The notes: generated by a model from the sequence alone, not told the origin. A stretch of DNA of 64,000 nucleotides from Allokutzneria sp. NRRL B-24872 (GCF_002155965.1 NZ_MUMH01000025.1:33085-97084); one strand, 5' to 3'; counted from the stretch's first letter, positions 6,914 through 16,231 are shown. Numbers and translations: made by a program.

Positions 6914-9054
6914 GACGTGGGCCCGAGTCTCTTGTACCGGCCATTAATCCAGTCGTGCATGTCGGAGTAGTACCACCGCGAGAAGCGCCGGTCGGAGGGG
7001 CCGCCCGCGAGGCAGCTCTCCCAGCCGGGCGCGGCGAAGTCGGCGACCACGCGCAAGGACGGCGCGAACGTGGTGAGCCTTCCGGCGGAGCGGTAGATCT
7101 GCGTCTGGTGCGGCGTCGCCCGCCCGCCGACCAGGGTGACCGGGCCGCGGTCGAACCCGGCGAAGCGCGGTAGCTTCCCGCCGAAGAGCATGTGGCTCAT
7201 GACGACGCCGCGCCGCTTGCCCCACGGCTCGGGATTCCCGGTCAGCGCGGCGGAAGCGGCTGCCTCGAACAGCTCTTCGCGGGTCTTGCCGCCGAACCAC
7301 GGTGAACGCTCGGAGAGCAGGACGCGGTCGAAGTTCGCGTAGAAGTCCGTGAGGATTCCGGTCTGCGCGATGATGTGCGCGACCGTCGCCGTGCCGAGGA
7401 CCGGACCGAAGACCAGCTCGATGAGCTTGGCGTAGAACCGTTCGAACGCCTCCGCGCCCTCGGACCGCGCGTCGTAGGAGAAGTCCCATGCGCCGACAGC
7501 TCGCCCGGAAGCGGTGTCCGGCAGCAACGGTCGCAAGATCGAAACGAAACGCTCGGCCTGCTTCGAGTGCAGGTCGTGCTGGATGCGCTTCATGTGCTCC
7601 GCGCCGAGTTTCTCTGAAGCACCAAGCAGCTCGGCGATCCGGTCCGCGCGGTAGGAAGCCATCGGCGCGTTGATGGGGGAGACCACGCCGAAATGGTTGA
7701 GGTCGTTGTTCGCGGTGACGATGAAGCCGCACTCCGGATTCTGCGCCCGAGGCAGCTCCGAAGCCGGGTGGAAGCCCTGCCAGTCGTTGTCGGAATCCCA
7801 ACCGGGCAAGGGGATCAAGCCGCTCCGCCCGGGACCGCGCACAGGAATCCGGCCGGACATCTGGTAGCCGATGTCGCCCGACGAATCCGCGAGGACGAAG
7901 TTGAACGACACCTCCAGCTCGCCGAGGTGCCGCATGCCCTCGGTGACGGTCTTCGCGTTCCACAGAGCCAACATCGCCTCGATGGACCTGGCGCCGCCGT
8001 GCGCGCCCGCCCACCGCGTGGCCAGCTGGTACTCGCCGTCTTCCGGAGACCCGTCGAGCACGCCGTGGTTCTCGGTGTCCCAGAACGTGACCTCGACGGG
8101 CTCTTTCCCCTTGCGCCGCACCACTTCCACGCGCTGACGCAGCGGAGACCACTCCTCGCCGCGAAGCACGCGGCCGTCCTGCACGCGTTCTACCCACGAG
8201 TCCGTGGCATCGGCGAAGCTGTACGTCGCGCCCCACGCCAGGTCATCGGTGCGAGCCAGCAAAAGCCCGCACAGTCCGGGAATCGTCGCGCTGACGGCGT
8301 AGCGGTCGGGGCACTCGACGACCACCTCGTACCAGACGGCGGGCAGCCGGTTGATCTCCAGATGCGGGTCGTTGGCCAGCAACGGCCGCCCGGACCGCGT
8401 GCGGTGACCGGCCACCACCCAGTTGTTCGAAGCCATCAGCCGCGAGTGCGACGCCAGCTCCCGCACCGCGTCCGGCACGAGCTGGTCGGTGAGCCGCACC
8501 TTCTTCACCAGTGACGGATCGAGCCCGGACAGCTGCCCGGGGAACAGCGCCTCCAAGTGCTCGACACCGACTCCGGCGCGGACGCACTCCACGATCCAGC
8601 GCTCCAGCTCGCCCTGCGACTGCGCCAGCGACACGTAGCCGACCATCCGCGAAACGAGCACGATGTCCTCGATCGTCCACGGCTCCGGTCGATGCCCGAG
8701 CACGCGCAGCTCCCACGGGACCGACCGCGACAGCACGTGGTTCACGCCGACCACGTAGGCGTCGAGCCGGTCTCGCGCGTCCGTGCTGAGCGCGGCGGTC
8801 TCCTGCGCGAGATCGCTCTGCCAGTTCATCTTGCGGAAGAACAGGTCCACGTCGACCAGGTCGGGGTCCAGCACCTCCGCGCCGCGCCCCCTCGCGATGA
8901 TGCGTGTCATGAGCATCTGGAGCGCGCGGTCGGTCGCGTGCGCGATACCGAGCCCCCGGTAGACGCCCAGTTCCGAGTCCGCGCGCACGCGCATGACACC
9001 GCGCTCGCCCCGGTGCAACGAGACCAGGTTGTCCACGTGGATCTTTCGGCGCAT
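6910..9054 (-). CDS. Penicillin acylase-family N-terminal nucleophile hydrolase
   Basis: A 714-residue protein of the penicillin/cephalosporin/acyl-homoserine-lactone acylase family. These are made as precursors that cleave themselves before a Ser, which becomes the N-terminal nucleophile. That Ser is residue 209 in MASNNWVVAG, preceded by Ala where Gly is most common. Downstream family signatures such as LLANDPHLEI, ATIPG and FIVTANND are present. There is no obvious signal peptide, unlike periplasmic relatives, so the enzyme may be cytoplasmic. ATG 9054 begins MRRKIHVDN; earlier in-frame codons give a random Arg-rich lead. It is coupled to the downstream hypothetical gene. Natural substrate unknown. 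Confidence 0.85.
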   Translation of the reverse strand: MRRKIHVDNLVSLHRGERGVMRVRADSELGVYRGLGIAHATDRALQMLMTRIIARGRGAEVLDPDLVDVDLFFRKMNWQSDLAQETAALSTDARDRLDAYVVGVNHVLSRSVPWELRVLGHRPEPWTIEDIVLVSRMVGYVSLAQSQGELERWIVECVRAGVGVEHLEALFPGQLSGLDPSLVKKVRLTDQLVPDAVRELASHSRLMASNNWVVAGHRTRSGRPLLANDPHLEINRLPAVWYEVVVECPDRYAVSATIPGLCGLLLARTDDLAWGATYSFADATDSWVERVQDGRVLRGEEWSPLRQRVEVVRRKGKEPVEVTFWDTENHGVLDGSPEDGEYQLATRWAGAHGGARSIEAMLALWNAKTVTEGMRHLGELEVSFNFVLADSSGDIGYQMSGRIPVRGPGRSGLIPLPGWDSDNDWQGFHPASELPRAQNPECGFIVTANNDLNHFGVVSPINAPMASYRADRIAELLGASEKLGAEHMKRIQHDLHSKQAERFVSILRPLLPDTASGRAVGAWDFSYDARSEGAEAFERFYAKLIELVFGPVLGTATVAHIIAQTGILTDFYANFDRVLLSERSPWFGGKTREELFEAAASAALTGNPEPWGKRRGVVMSHMLFGGKLPRFAGFDRGPVTLVGGRATPHQTQIYRSAGRLTTFAPSLRVVADFAAPGWESCLAGGPSDRRFSRWYYSDMHDWINGRYKRLGPTS

Positions 9055-9086
9055 CGAGCCAGTAGACGGACTCCCGTCGCGACCCG

Positions 9087-9671
9087 TCAACCCCGTCCTT
9101 CGAGAGGCTCCAGTGCGCCCCACAGTGCGCCGAGGCACACCGCGCGCAGCTCTTCGCGCGAGTACGCCTGGTTGGCGAGCCAGTCCACGCACATCGTGCG
9201 CACGAACACCAGCCAGCTCGTCAACGCCGCTGACACGAGATCCCGCGCGCGCTCGTCGAAACACGCGTTGTCGAGGAGCCGGTGCCGCAACGTGGCCAGT
9301 TCGCCCTCGATGATCGCCTGGATGACCTGGTCTCCCGCGAGCTCACGGTTGGCCGCGAGCACTGTGTGGCTGTTGGCCTCGAAGTACGCCAAGTGCGCGT
9401 CGAGCGCCGCGGCGACCTGGCCGGCCACGGGCGCATCGGGGTCGAACTCCGACTTGGCGAGCAACTGCTCGGACGCCTGCTCGTAGATCGCCGCGAACAG
9501 GTCGCGCTTGTTCGGGAAGTACCGGTACAGCAGCGCGCGTGAAATGCCCGCGCGGTCGGCGACGTCCTCCATCCGCACGTCCTCGTACGGCTTCGCCGCG
9601 AACAGCGTCGCCGCGACGTCGAGGAGTTCGGCGCGGCGCTCGGCCGGGTCGAGCCTGCGGCGTGGGGTCAC
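9087..9671 (-). CDS. TetR-family transcriptional regulator
   Basis: A 194-residue TetR protein. The HTH spans about residues 12-58 (RRAELLDVAATLFA, then MEDVADRAGISRALLYRYFP), followed by a helical ligand domain ending near 190. GTG start 9671. It is divergent from the DUF4345 gene at 9743, and the intergenic region carries a perfect GTCTACT/AGTAGAC palindrome plus a 15-bp direct repeat, which is very likely its operator. The penicillin acylase starts 32 bp after its stop and could be co-transcribed. Confidence 0.9.
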   Translation of the reverse strand: MTPRRRLDPAERRAELLDVAATLFAAKPYEDVRMEDVADRAGISRALLYRYFPNKRDLFAAIYEQASEQLLAKSEFDPDAPVAGQVAAALDAHLAYFEANSHTVLAANRELAGDQVIQAIIEGELATLRHRLLDNACFDERARDLVSAALTSWLVFVRTMCVDWLANQAYSREELRAVCLGALWGALEPLEGRG

Positions 9672-9684
9672 CGCACCATCTTAC

Positions 9685-9724
9685 TTGACACGCGTCTACT
9701 AGCTAAGTAGACACGCATCTACTA
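9685..9724. promoter_or_regulatory. TetR operator overlapping DUF4345 promoter
   Basis: GTCTACT (9694-9700), AGCTA, AGTAGAC (9706-9712) form a perfect inverted repeat. GACACGCGTCTACTA (9687-9701) recurs as GACACGCATCTACTA (9710-9724). TTGACA (9685-9690), 17 nt and TAGACA (9708-9713) form a plus-strand promoter directly under the palindrome, so TetR binding would block it. Confidence 0.7.
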
Positions 9725-9742
9725 ACGGGAGAGGTGGGGCGA

Positions 9743-10141
9743 ATGGTCAAGCTCTTGAGAGTGCTGCTGCTGGTCACCGGCGTCGCGTGCGTGGCGATCG
9801 GCGTGTACCACATCGTGCTCGGAATCGACTCCGTGCCTGGTGAGGAGGGCACGGGCGCCACCGTGGACAGCCGGGAGCGCTTCTACAACGCGATCTTCCT
9901 CGGCTACGGGCTCGCGTGGGTCTGGGCCGCGCGGCAGGTGCCGATCTCCGCGTCAGCCGTGCGCTGGCTCGCCGGGATCATGCTGCTCGGCGGCGTCGGC
10001 CGGGTCCTGTCGATGCTCGTCCACGGCCAGCCGCACTGGTTCCAGGTCCCGCTGACCGTGATCGAGTTCGTGCTCCCGGCGGTGTTCTTCTGGCTGGCCA
10101 CCGCCGACGAGCGCCGTGTCGCGCTCAGCGGACCTGGCTGA
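9743..10141 (+). CDS. DUF4345-family membrane protein
   Basis: A 132-residue protein with four membrane helices (about 3-25, 50-66, 74-94, 101-122) and the family's typical FYNAIFLGYGLAW near residue 50. Function unknown; TetR-linked copies are common. ATG 9743 is chosen over GTG 9734 because the GGAGAGG ribosome site is properly spaced for it. Its 3' end overlaps the convergent beta-lactamase-fold gene by 17 bp. Confidence 0.82.
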   Translation: MVKLLRVLLLVTGVACVAIGVYHIVLGIDSVPGEEGTGATVDSRERFYNAIFLGYGLAWVWAARQVPISASAVRWLAGIMLLGGVGRVLSMLVHGQPHWFQVPLTVIEFVLPAVFFWLATADERRVALSGPG

Positions 10142-11249
10142 GCGCGGCGGTCCACGGCAGCCACCGGGGGTCCGCGCCCGACATCGGGTCCCACGCCATG
10201 TTCGAGCACGTGTAGCCCACGGCGTGCCCGCTGGCCGGATCGGCGAACGCCAGCCGCCCGCCCGCGCCCGCGTGACCGAAGGACGTGGGGCCCAACATCG
10301 GTTCGCCGGGTCGCGACAGCTCGTAGCCCAATCCGAACCGCTGCGGGAACGGGATGCGCATCAGGTTCAGCGGTGAGGGCGCGGACAACGAGTCCGTCTG
10401 CGGGGTCCGCGCCTGGCGCGCCGACTCCTCGCTGAGCAGGCGCACACCGTCGACCTCGCCGATCGTGGCCGCGTACATCCGCGCGAGCGAGTGCGCGTCG
10501 CCGACCGCGTTCATCGCGGGGATCTCGGCTGCGCGGCCCTCGCGGGTGTTCAGCAGTGGCAAGCACTCCGCGGCGAACATGTAGCCCCTCATAAGCGCGC
10601 GCAGCGTCTTCATGCCGAACTTCAGCGCGGCGGGCAGTTTCAGTTCCGGCGCCGTGGAGAACTGCGGCACCACGCGGTGCTCCTGCTCCTCGGGCAGGCC
10701 GATCCACAGGTCCAGTTCGAGCGGGTCGGCGATCTCAGTGCGGAAGAACTCGCCGACAGAGCGTCCTGCGATGCGGCGCACGACCTCGCCGACGAGATAG
10801 CCGTAGGTCAACGCGTGGTAGGCGTAGGCGGTGCCGGGCTCCCACATCGGAGTCGCCGCGCCCAATGCCTTGGCGCACGTGTCCCAGTCCAACGCGTCGA
10901 TCGGGATGAGCCCGGCCTCCTTGGGGAACGACGGTATGCCCGCGCTGTGCGTGAGCAGGTGCCGCACCGTGGCCGACGTGGCCGTGAACTCCGGCCAGTA
11001 CCGCGTCACGGGCTCGTCCACGTCGAGGAGTCCGCGCTCCACGAGCATCTGCGCGCACGTCGCCACGATGCCCTTGGTGCACGACATGACGATGCCGATC
11101 CTGTTCTCCTCGCCCGTCCACAGGTCCACGACGAGCTCACCGTGCCGGTAGACCGACAGCTGCGCCTGGCCCTCGTCGTGGGCCTGCGCGGCCGCGAACG
11201 CCTCACGCACGTTCTCGTAGCCACGGGCCACTGATCCGCTGACTCGCAT
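10125..11249 (-). CDS. Serine hydrolase of the beta-lactamase / EstB esterase fold
   Basis: A 374-residue class C beta-lactamase-like protein. SCTK near residue 60 is the catalytic SxxK, YHALTYGY near 145 supplies the Tyr, and HAGAGG near 330 replaces the KTG triad, as in EstB-type esterases, so esterase rather than beta-lactamase activity is likely. No signal peptide. Three in-frame starts are close together. ATG 11249 is chosen because GGAGG sits 7 nt upstream; ATG 11255 would be only 1 nt from it. Divergent from a TetR gene across two GACC-N3-GGTC sites. Confidence 0.87.
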   Translation of the reverse strand: MRVSGSVARGYENVREAFAAAQAHDEGQAQLSVYRHGELVVDLWTGEENRIGIVMSCTKGIVATCAQMLVERGLLDVDEPVTRYWPEFTATSATVRHLLTHSAGIPSFPKEAGLIPIDALDWDTCAKALGAATPMWEPGTAYAYHALTYGYLVGEVVRRIAGRSVGEFFRTEIADPLELDLWIGLPEEQEHRVVPQFSTAPELKLPAALKFGMKTLRALMRGYMFAAECLPLLNTREGRAAEIPAMNAVGDAHSLARMYAATIGEVDGVRLLSEESARQARTPQTDSLSAPSPLNLMRIPFPQRFGLGYELSRPGEPMLGPTSFGHAGAGGRLAFADPASGHAVGYTCSNMAWDPMSGADPRWLPWTAALSQVR

Positions 11250-11294
11250 CGTCATGCCTCCACCGCCGTCCGGGAACACCGCGAGACGTTATCG

Positions 11295-11327
11295 GACCAC
11301 TGGTCTGTTATCAAGAGACCGCTGGTC
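11295..11327. promoter_or_regulatory. Paired TetR operators GACCACTGGTC / GACCGCTGGTC
   Basis: Two 11-bp palindromic sites (11295-11305, 11317-11327) are 22 bp apart, between the divergent hydrolase and TetR genes. TTATC and GATAA flank them symmetrically. Expected target of the TetR protein starting at 11343. Confidence 0.65.
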
Positions 11328-11342
11328 TGATAAGCTGGTCCG

Positions 11343-12002
11343 GTGACCGACTTCCAGCGCGCGCGGCGCCCTGAGCAGGTGAGACAGCGCCGGGAAGCGA
11401 TCCTCGACACGGCAGGGGAGATGCTCGCCGAGCGCCCGCTCGCCGAGATCAGCCTGCGTGAGCTGAGCGATCGGGTGGGCCTGGCGAAGTCCAACGTGCT
11501 GCGCTACTTCGACAGCCGGGAAGCCGTCTTCCTGGAGTTGCTCGACCGGCAGTGGACTGCGTGGCTGGACGAACTGGAGCCGGTGCTGACGCGGCAGGTA
11601 CCCAGCGAGGCGGAGGCGGTGGCCACGGCGGTCGCGCTCTCGCTTTCCGGGCACGCGCAGCTGTGCGAGCTGATCAGCTCGATGGCGGGCGTGCTCGAAC
11701 GCAACATCACCGTGGAGTACGCGCGGGTGTTCAAGGGCAACTCCTCGCGCAACGCCGACCGGCTCGCGGCCATGGTGCGCGGGCACTTCCCGGGCATCGG
11801 TGAGCACGGGGCCGGCCACTTCGCGGGCTCGGTGTTCGTCATCGTCGCCGGGCTGTGGCCCTACGCGCGGCCCACCGAGGCTGTCGCGCAGGTGATGGCC
11901 GAAATGGGCTCGCCGACCTCACCGGAGCTGTTCGTGATCGGCCTGCGCGAAGGGCTGTGCAACCAGCTCGTCGGCCTTATCGCGCGATCTGGCGGGCGTT
12001 GA
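11343..12002 (+). CDS. TetR-family transcriptional regulator
   Basis: A 219-residue TetR regulator. The HTH at about residues 15-60 includes ISLRELSDRVGLAKSNVLRY. The long C-terminal domain (TetR_C-like, with FAGSVFVIVAGLWP near 158) is unassigned. GTG start 11343 follows directly after the GACC operators, so autoregulation is likely along with control of the divergent esterase-like gene. Its 3' end overlaps the convergent TetR gene at 11977 by 26 bp. Confidence 0.9.
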   Translation: MTDFQRARRPEQVRQRREAILDTAGEMLAERPLAEISLRELSDRVGLAKSNVLRYFDSREAVFLELLDRQWTAWLDELEPVLTRQVPSEAEAVATAVALSLSGHAQLCELISSMAGVLERNITVEYARVFKGNSSRNADRLAAMVRGHFPGIGEHGAGHFAGSVFVIVAGLWPYARPTEAVAQVMAEMGSPTSPELFVIGLREGLCNQLVGLIARSGGR

Positions 12003-12528
12003 CCAGCGACTGGAGCGCGGGCGCGTAGAGGTCCGCGATCTGCTCGACGTCGGCGGTCGCCGCAGGGCCTTCGCGGTCGACCGCGAGCGCCGCGCCGAGC
12101 CCGATCAGCTGTGCCACGAACAGTTCCGCGCGCAGTGGCACGTCCTCGCCGGTGAGCCGTGCCGCGACCTGCTGCACGACTTGGCGGCGGAAACGCTCGC
12201 GCAGCATGGCCCGCTCCGCGCCCACGCCGAGTGCGAACACCACGCGCAGCAACAGGTCCGCGTTGTTGTCGCGGCGGAACTGGACGATCGCGCGCACCGC
12301 ACAGCGCCCTAGCTCTTCGTTCGGCGCGTCCAGCAACGCGGTCGCCGCGTCCTCGAAGTCGGCGACCTTGTCGAACAGGGACTCCTTGCCGCCGAAGTGC
12401 TTCACGATCAACGAAGCGCTCACGCCCGCATCGGCTGCGATTCCACGCAACGTGACGTCCGCGTAGGGATTGCGCGCGAACGCACGACGCGCGGCGAGCA
12501 GGATCGCGTGGCGACTGTTGTCGGTCAT
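11977..12528 (-). CDS. TetR-family transcriptional regulator of the MFS exporter operon
   Basis: A 183-residue TetR protein. HTH at about 8-52 with VTLRGIAADAGVSASLIVKHF, an N-terminal class found with drug exporters. ATG 12528 overlaps the MFS stop by 4 bp (ATGA), so it is translated with the exporter. The GTTCACC/GGTGAAC sites upstream of the exporter (13952-13988) are its probable target, giving the usual exporter-repressor feedback. Confidence 0.88.
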   Translation of the reverse strand: MTDNSRHAILLAARRAFARNPYADVTLRGIAADAGVSASLIVKHFGGKESLFDKVADFEDAATALLDAPNEELGRCAVRAIVQFRRDNNADLLLRVVFALGVGAERAMLRERFRRQVVQQVAARLTGEDVPLRAELFVAQLIGLGAALAVDREGPAATADVEQIADLYAPALQSLVNARQIAR

Positions 12529-13934
12529 GCCGCCGTACCCGCGAGCACGCGCGCCTCGACCTGTGCCGGACGCGGAGCGGGGATAAGCAGGGTGAGCCCG
12601 AGCGCCGCCAACGCGCACGCGCCCGCGATGACGAACACCACGAGGTAGGCGCCGAGCGTCGGCCCGTGCACCGTGACCAGCGACGAGAGCACGGTGGCCA
12701 CGACCGCGCTGCACACGGCTTGGCCGATGGAGCGCATCAGTGTGTTGAGCCCGTTAGCGGCGGCGGTTTCCGTCACCGGCACAGCATGCATGATCAGCGC
12801 GGGCAGGGCGGAGTACGCCACGGCCGTTCCCGCGGCGACCACCGTCGCACCGATGACGATCGCGACCAGGCTCTCACTGGTGAACAGTCGCACCGCGTAG
12901 CCCACGGCCATCACACCTGTTGCCACAGCGAGGGTGAAACGCGGACCGCGCGCAGCTGACAACCGTGCGGACACCGGCGACAACAGCACCATCGCGATGC
13001 CGCCGGGCAACAGACACAGTCCGCTCACCACGATGGACGCGCCGAGGCCGTAGCCGGTCGCGACGGGCTCTTGCACGAGCTGCGCCGTGGCCAACGAGTT
13101 GGCGTAGAAGGAAAATCCGACTAGTAGTGCCGCGAGGTTGGTGAACAGCACGGCGGGGCGCGCGGAGACTCTGAGGTCAACCATGGGCGCGTGCACGCGC
13201 AGCTGGTGGAAGCCCCACAGCGGCACGATGAGCACGGCCGCCGCGAAGAAGCCGAGCGTCGCTGGCGAACTCCATCCCCACGCGCTGCCCTTGGACACCG
13301 GTACCAACAAGCACACCAGGAACGCGCTCAGCCCCAGCGCTCCCACGACGTCGAAACGGCCGCGTGTGCGCAACGGCGACTCGGGCACGATGAGCACGAC
13401 AGCGGTCAGCGCGAGCACACCGAGCACCGCGCACAGCCAGAACAGCGTGTGCCAGTCCGCGTGCTCTACGACCAACGTGGCCAACGGAATCCCCAGCGCG
13501 GCCCCCACGCCCAGCGTGGCGCTCATCATGGCGATCGCCGGAACCACGCGCTCCCGCGGCAGCTCATCGCGCAGGATGCTGATGCCCAGCGGCACGACCG
13601 CGAGCGCGGCGCCTTGCAAGCCCCGGCCGACCATCAGCACGCCGAGACTGGAACTGACCGCGCACAGCACCGAGCCGGCGATCATCGACGAGAGCGCGAG
13701 CAGCAGCACGCGGCGCTTGCCGTACATGTCCCCGGCGCGGCCGAGCAGCGGCGTGAAGACCGCGCCCGTCAGCAGCGTGATCGTGAGCAGCCAGCTCACG
13801 TCGGTCGCCGTGCCGCCGGTGAGCGCGGGCAGCCGGGGGAGCAGCGGGACCACGATCGTCTGCATCACCGCCATGAGCACCCCGCAGGAGGCGAGCGCGG
13901 CGAGGATCAGGCGCGGACGACGTGCGCTGGGCAT
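12525..13934 (-). CDS. MFS drug-efflux transporter, DHA2 type
   Basis: A 469-residue transporter with about 14 hydrophobic segments, as in the DHA2 (14-helix, EmrB/QacA-like) family. It has the loop 2-3 motif GRAGDMYGKRR near residue 66 (motif A variant) and a motif-C-like GVGAALGIPLATLV stretch near 140. It probably exports hydrophobic toxic compounds by proton antiport. It is co-transcribed with the TetR gene downstream. A GGAG ribosome site precedes ATG 13934. The substrate cannot be inferred. Confidence 0.9.
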   Translation of the reverse strand: MPSARRPRLILAALASCGVLMAVMQTIVVPLLPRLPALTGGTATDVSWLLTITLLTGAVFTPLLGRAGDMYGKRRVLLLALSSMIAGSVLCAVSSSLGVLMVGRGLQGAALAVVPLGISILRDELPRERVVPAIAMMSATLGVGAALGIPLATLVVEHADWHTLFWLCAVLGVLALTAVVLIVPESPLRTRGRFDVVGALGLSAFLVCLLVPVSKGSAWGWSSPATLGFFAAAVLIVPLWGFHQLRVHAPMVDLRVSARPAVLFTNLAALLVGFSFYANSLATAQLVQEPVATGYGLGASIVVSGLCLLPGGIAMVLLSPVSARLSAARGPRFTLAVATGVMAVGYAVRLFTSESLVAIVIGATVVAAGTAVAYSALPALIMHAVPVTETAAANGLNTLMRSIGQAVCSAVVATVLSSLVTVHGPTLGAYLVVFVIAGACALAALGLTLLIPAPRPAQVEARVLAGTAA

Positions 13935-13951
13935 GGAACTCCTCCGAAAGG

Positions 13952-13988
13952 GGTGAACGTGTGTTCACCTAGTAAACGCCTGTTCACC
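13952..13988. promoter_or_regulatory. TetR operator cluster GGTGAAC/GTTCACC
   Basis: GGTGAAC (13952-13958), 4 nt, GTTCACC (13963-13969), with a third GTTCACC at 13982-13988. GTTTAC-TAG-GTGAAC on the minus strand forms a second overlapping dyad. Sits between the MFS start and the plus-strand reductase gene. Confidence 0.65.
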
Positions 13989-14056
13989 TCAGAACTCAAG
14001 TCCGGCCCTGACCTGGCCGAACCTGGATTGTCAGGGGTCCGTGCTTCAGTCGGGGC

Positions 14057-14878
14057 ATGGCAGAGAGGAACGAGAAACCAACCGTTGTGCTCGGCGCGAC
14101 CGGCTCCACCGGGCGGAGGGTGGCGGCCCTGCTGCGCGAGGCCGGGCGACCGGTGCGGGCGGCCTCCCGCTCCGGCGGCGTCCGGTTCGACTGGGCCGAC
14201 CGCGCCACCTGGGAGCCGACCGTGGCGGGCGCGGGCGCGATGTACCTGATGGCCCCGCACGAACTGCCCGTCGATCCCGAGTTCGTCCGCTGCGCTGTGG
14301 AGAACGGAGTGCGGCGGCTGGTGTTGTTGTCCAGCATGGCGATCGAGCTGATGGGCGACGAGCGGCTGATGGCGGCCGAGCGCACCGTGCGCGAGTCCGG
14401 CGCGGAGTGGACGATCGTGCGGCCCAACTGGTTCAACCAGAACTTCGACGAGGGCGTGTTCGCCGCCGCGATCACCGCGGGCGAGCTGGCCGTCCCGGTC
14501 GGCGAGCTCCGGCAGGCGTTCGTCGACGCCGACGACATCGCGGCCGTCGCCGCCACGGCGCTGGTCGAGGACGGCCACGCCGGGCGCAGCTACGAGGTGA
14601 CCGGGCCGGAGGCGCTGTCCTTCCCCGACGCGCTGGCCCTGATCGGCGCGAAGGTCGGCCGAGAGATCCGCTTCCACGGCGAGAGCGCCGACTACGTCGC
14701 CGCGATGACCGGCTTCGGCGTGCCGCGCGAGCAGGTGTTGTCGGAGCTGCCCGGCTTCGAGGCTCTGCGTGCCGGCGGAGACGGCGCTCCAACCGACGTC
14801 GTCCGCGCCGTCACCGGTCGAGCCCCCAAGCCGTTCACCGCTTACGTGTCGCAGGCGCACTTCCCAACCACGAGCTGA
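14057..14878 (+). CDS. NAD(P)-binding NmrA-like atypical short-chain dehydrogenase
   Basis: A 273-residue Rossmann protein. The N-terminal VVLGATGSTGRRVAALL (about 9-25) is the GxxGxxG nucleotide-binding loop of NmrA/HSCARG-type proteins. The catalytic Tyr-x-x-x-Lys of classical SDRs is not evident. RPNWFNQNF near 125 is typical of the QorB/NmrA group. It may be a quinone reductase or an NADPH sensor. Monocistronic, close to the MFS operator, and could share its regulation. Confidence 0.83.
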   Translation: MAERNEKPTVVLGATGSTGRRVAALLREAGRPVRAASRSGGVRFDWADRATWEPTVAGAGAMYLMAPHELPVDPEFVRCAVENGVRRLVLLSSMAIELMGDERLMAAERTVRESGAEWTIVRPNWFNQNFDEGVFAAAITAGELAVPVGELRQAFVDADDIAAVAATALVEDGHAGRSYEVTGPEALSFPDALALIGAKVGREIRFHGESADYVAAMTGFGVPREQVLSELPGFEALRAGGDGAPTDVVRAVTGRAPKPFTAYVSQAHFPTTS

Positions 14879-14888
14879 CCAGTGCGGT

Positions 14889-15672
14889 CTACGAGAGCAG
14901 GGCCTCGCTGAGGGCGCGCCACTGCGGGAGGGCGGTCTGGCCGGGCTCGACGCCGATCACCTGGACGGCGACGTGGTCGGCTCCGGCGTCGAGGTGGTTG
15001 TGCAGCTTCCTGGTGATGGAGCCCAGATCGCCCCAGTGCACGAAGTCGTCGATGAGCCGATCGCTGCCGCCGTCGCCGATCTCCTCCTTGGAGTAACCGA
15101 GGCGGCGGAACTTCGCGATGTTGTACGGGCTCGTGAGGTAGGTGTGCATGTGCGCGCGGGCGATCTCGTGAGCCTTGACGGGGTCTGTCTCCAGCAGCAC
15201 CGCGTGCTCGACGCCGAGAAACGCTTGCGGCCCAAGGATGTCACGGGACTGCGCGGTGTGCTCGACGTTGACGTGGTAGCTCTGCGAACCGGCGGCGCGG
15301 TCGTGGGCCAGCTCCAGCATCTTGGGCCTGTAGGCGGCGAGGACACGCCGGACCGGGTGCTGTGGAGCGGGGTTGGGCGAGTCCGTGTCGTCCAGCTCGT
15401 CGAGGTGGGCGGCCATCACGTCGAGCGGCTTGACGCCCGCAGGGGGAGACGCGGGCGATGCCGTTGACGACGTTCAGCCGCTCGGAGGAGGAGAGCAGCA
15501 CGGCCGCGTGCGTGAGGGCGTCCCGCCCCAGCAGTTCGGGCACCCACACCGTGCGCCAGCCCAACTCCTCGATCTCGCGGACGGACTCGTGCACCAGCGC
15601 CACCGGCTGGAACTCGAAGTCGAAGGTGGAGAGCCCGAACCGCTTCAGCTCCAGTCCGTCCACGCTGCCCAT
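14889..15672 (-). pseudogene. Decayed LLM-class F420-dependent oxidoreductase
   Basis: Frame 1 (15672 to about 15440) gives an N-terminal luciferase-like monooxygenase segment with ELGWRTVWVPELLGRDA and ERLNVVNGIARVS. The family continues in another frame from about 15440 with GVKPLDVMAAHLDELDD to the stop at 14889. About 45-50 residues that normally join these parts are missing, so an internal deletion plus a frameshift broke the gene. The total span would code for about 260 residues, against roughly 290-300 in intact relatives. A sequencing error could explain a frameshift but not the missing block. Confidence 0.75.
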
Positions 15673-15747
15673 CGCGCCACCCCGTCATCCGCGCCCACCC
15701 CGTCAAATCGAAGTATCGCGTCTTTTCGATTTGAAAGGCAGGTTCGA

Positions 15748-16231
15748 TCAGCCGGAGACCGGCCAGAGCTGAGTGCCCGAAGCCAGCAACGACGCTTGGT
15801 GCGGCGGCAGTTCCTCGCCTTCGACCACCACGTCGACGAGTGCTCCGCGCTGGGAGATCCCTGGGGCGAACTCGACCGCGTACACGACGTGCTCAGGGCA
15901 GGGCGCGTTCTTCGTGACGGGCACGCACACAGCCTTGACGACCCGTCGCGCCCCGGAAGTCAGCTCAATGAACTGTCCTCTGTGGACGCTTCGGCGGTCT
16001 CGAAGCGGTAGACGGGGAGGTGGACGTTCGTGGGCGTTCGCCTGGCGAGGACGGCGAACTCGGCTTCGCGCAGCAGCCACACGTCGGCCGTGCCGATCTG
16101 GACGCCGCGGTGAAATGGCTCCACAGCGCGGCTATGTCGTCGTCGGTCACCCGACCCGTGAAGTGGCGGATGAGGTCGACAACGGGATCGCACGGCTCGC
16201 GCCGACGGTACAACCGCTGGGGGTGGGGCAT
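15748..16231 (-). pseudogene. Hypothetical gene broken by two frameshifts
   Basis: From ATG 16231 (GGAGGTGGGGA just upstream) one frame reads RLYRRREPCDPVVDLIRHFT. The sense then moves to a second frame (VQIGTADVWLLREAEFAVLA) and a third (VKAVCVPVTKNAPCPEHVVY) before the stop at 15748. Each piece has convincing protein-like composition only in its own frame, so a protein of about 160 residues has suffered two indels. I do not recognise the family. It adjoins the decayed oxidoreductase, so 14.9-16.2 kb is a decay zone. Confidence 0.6.
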
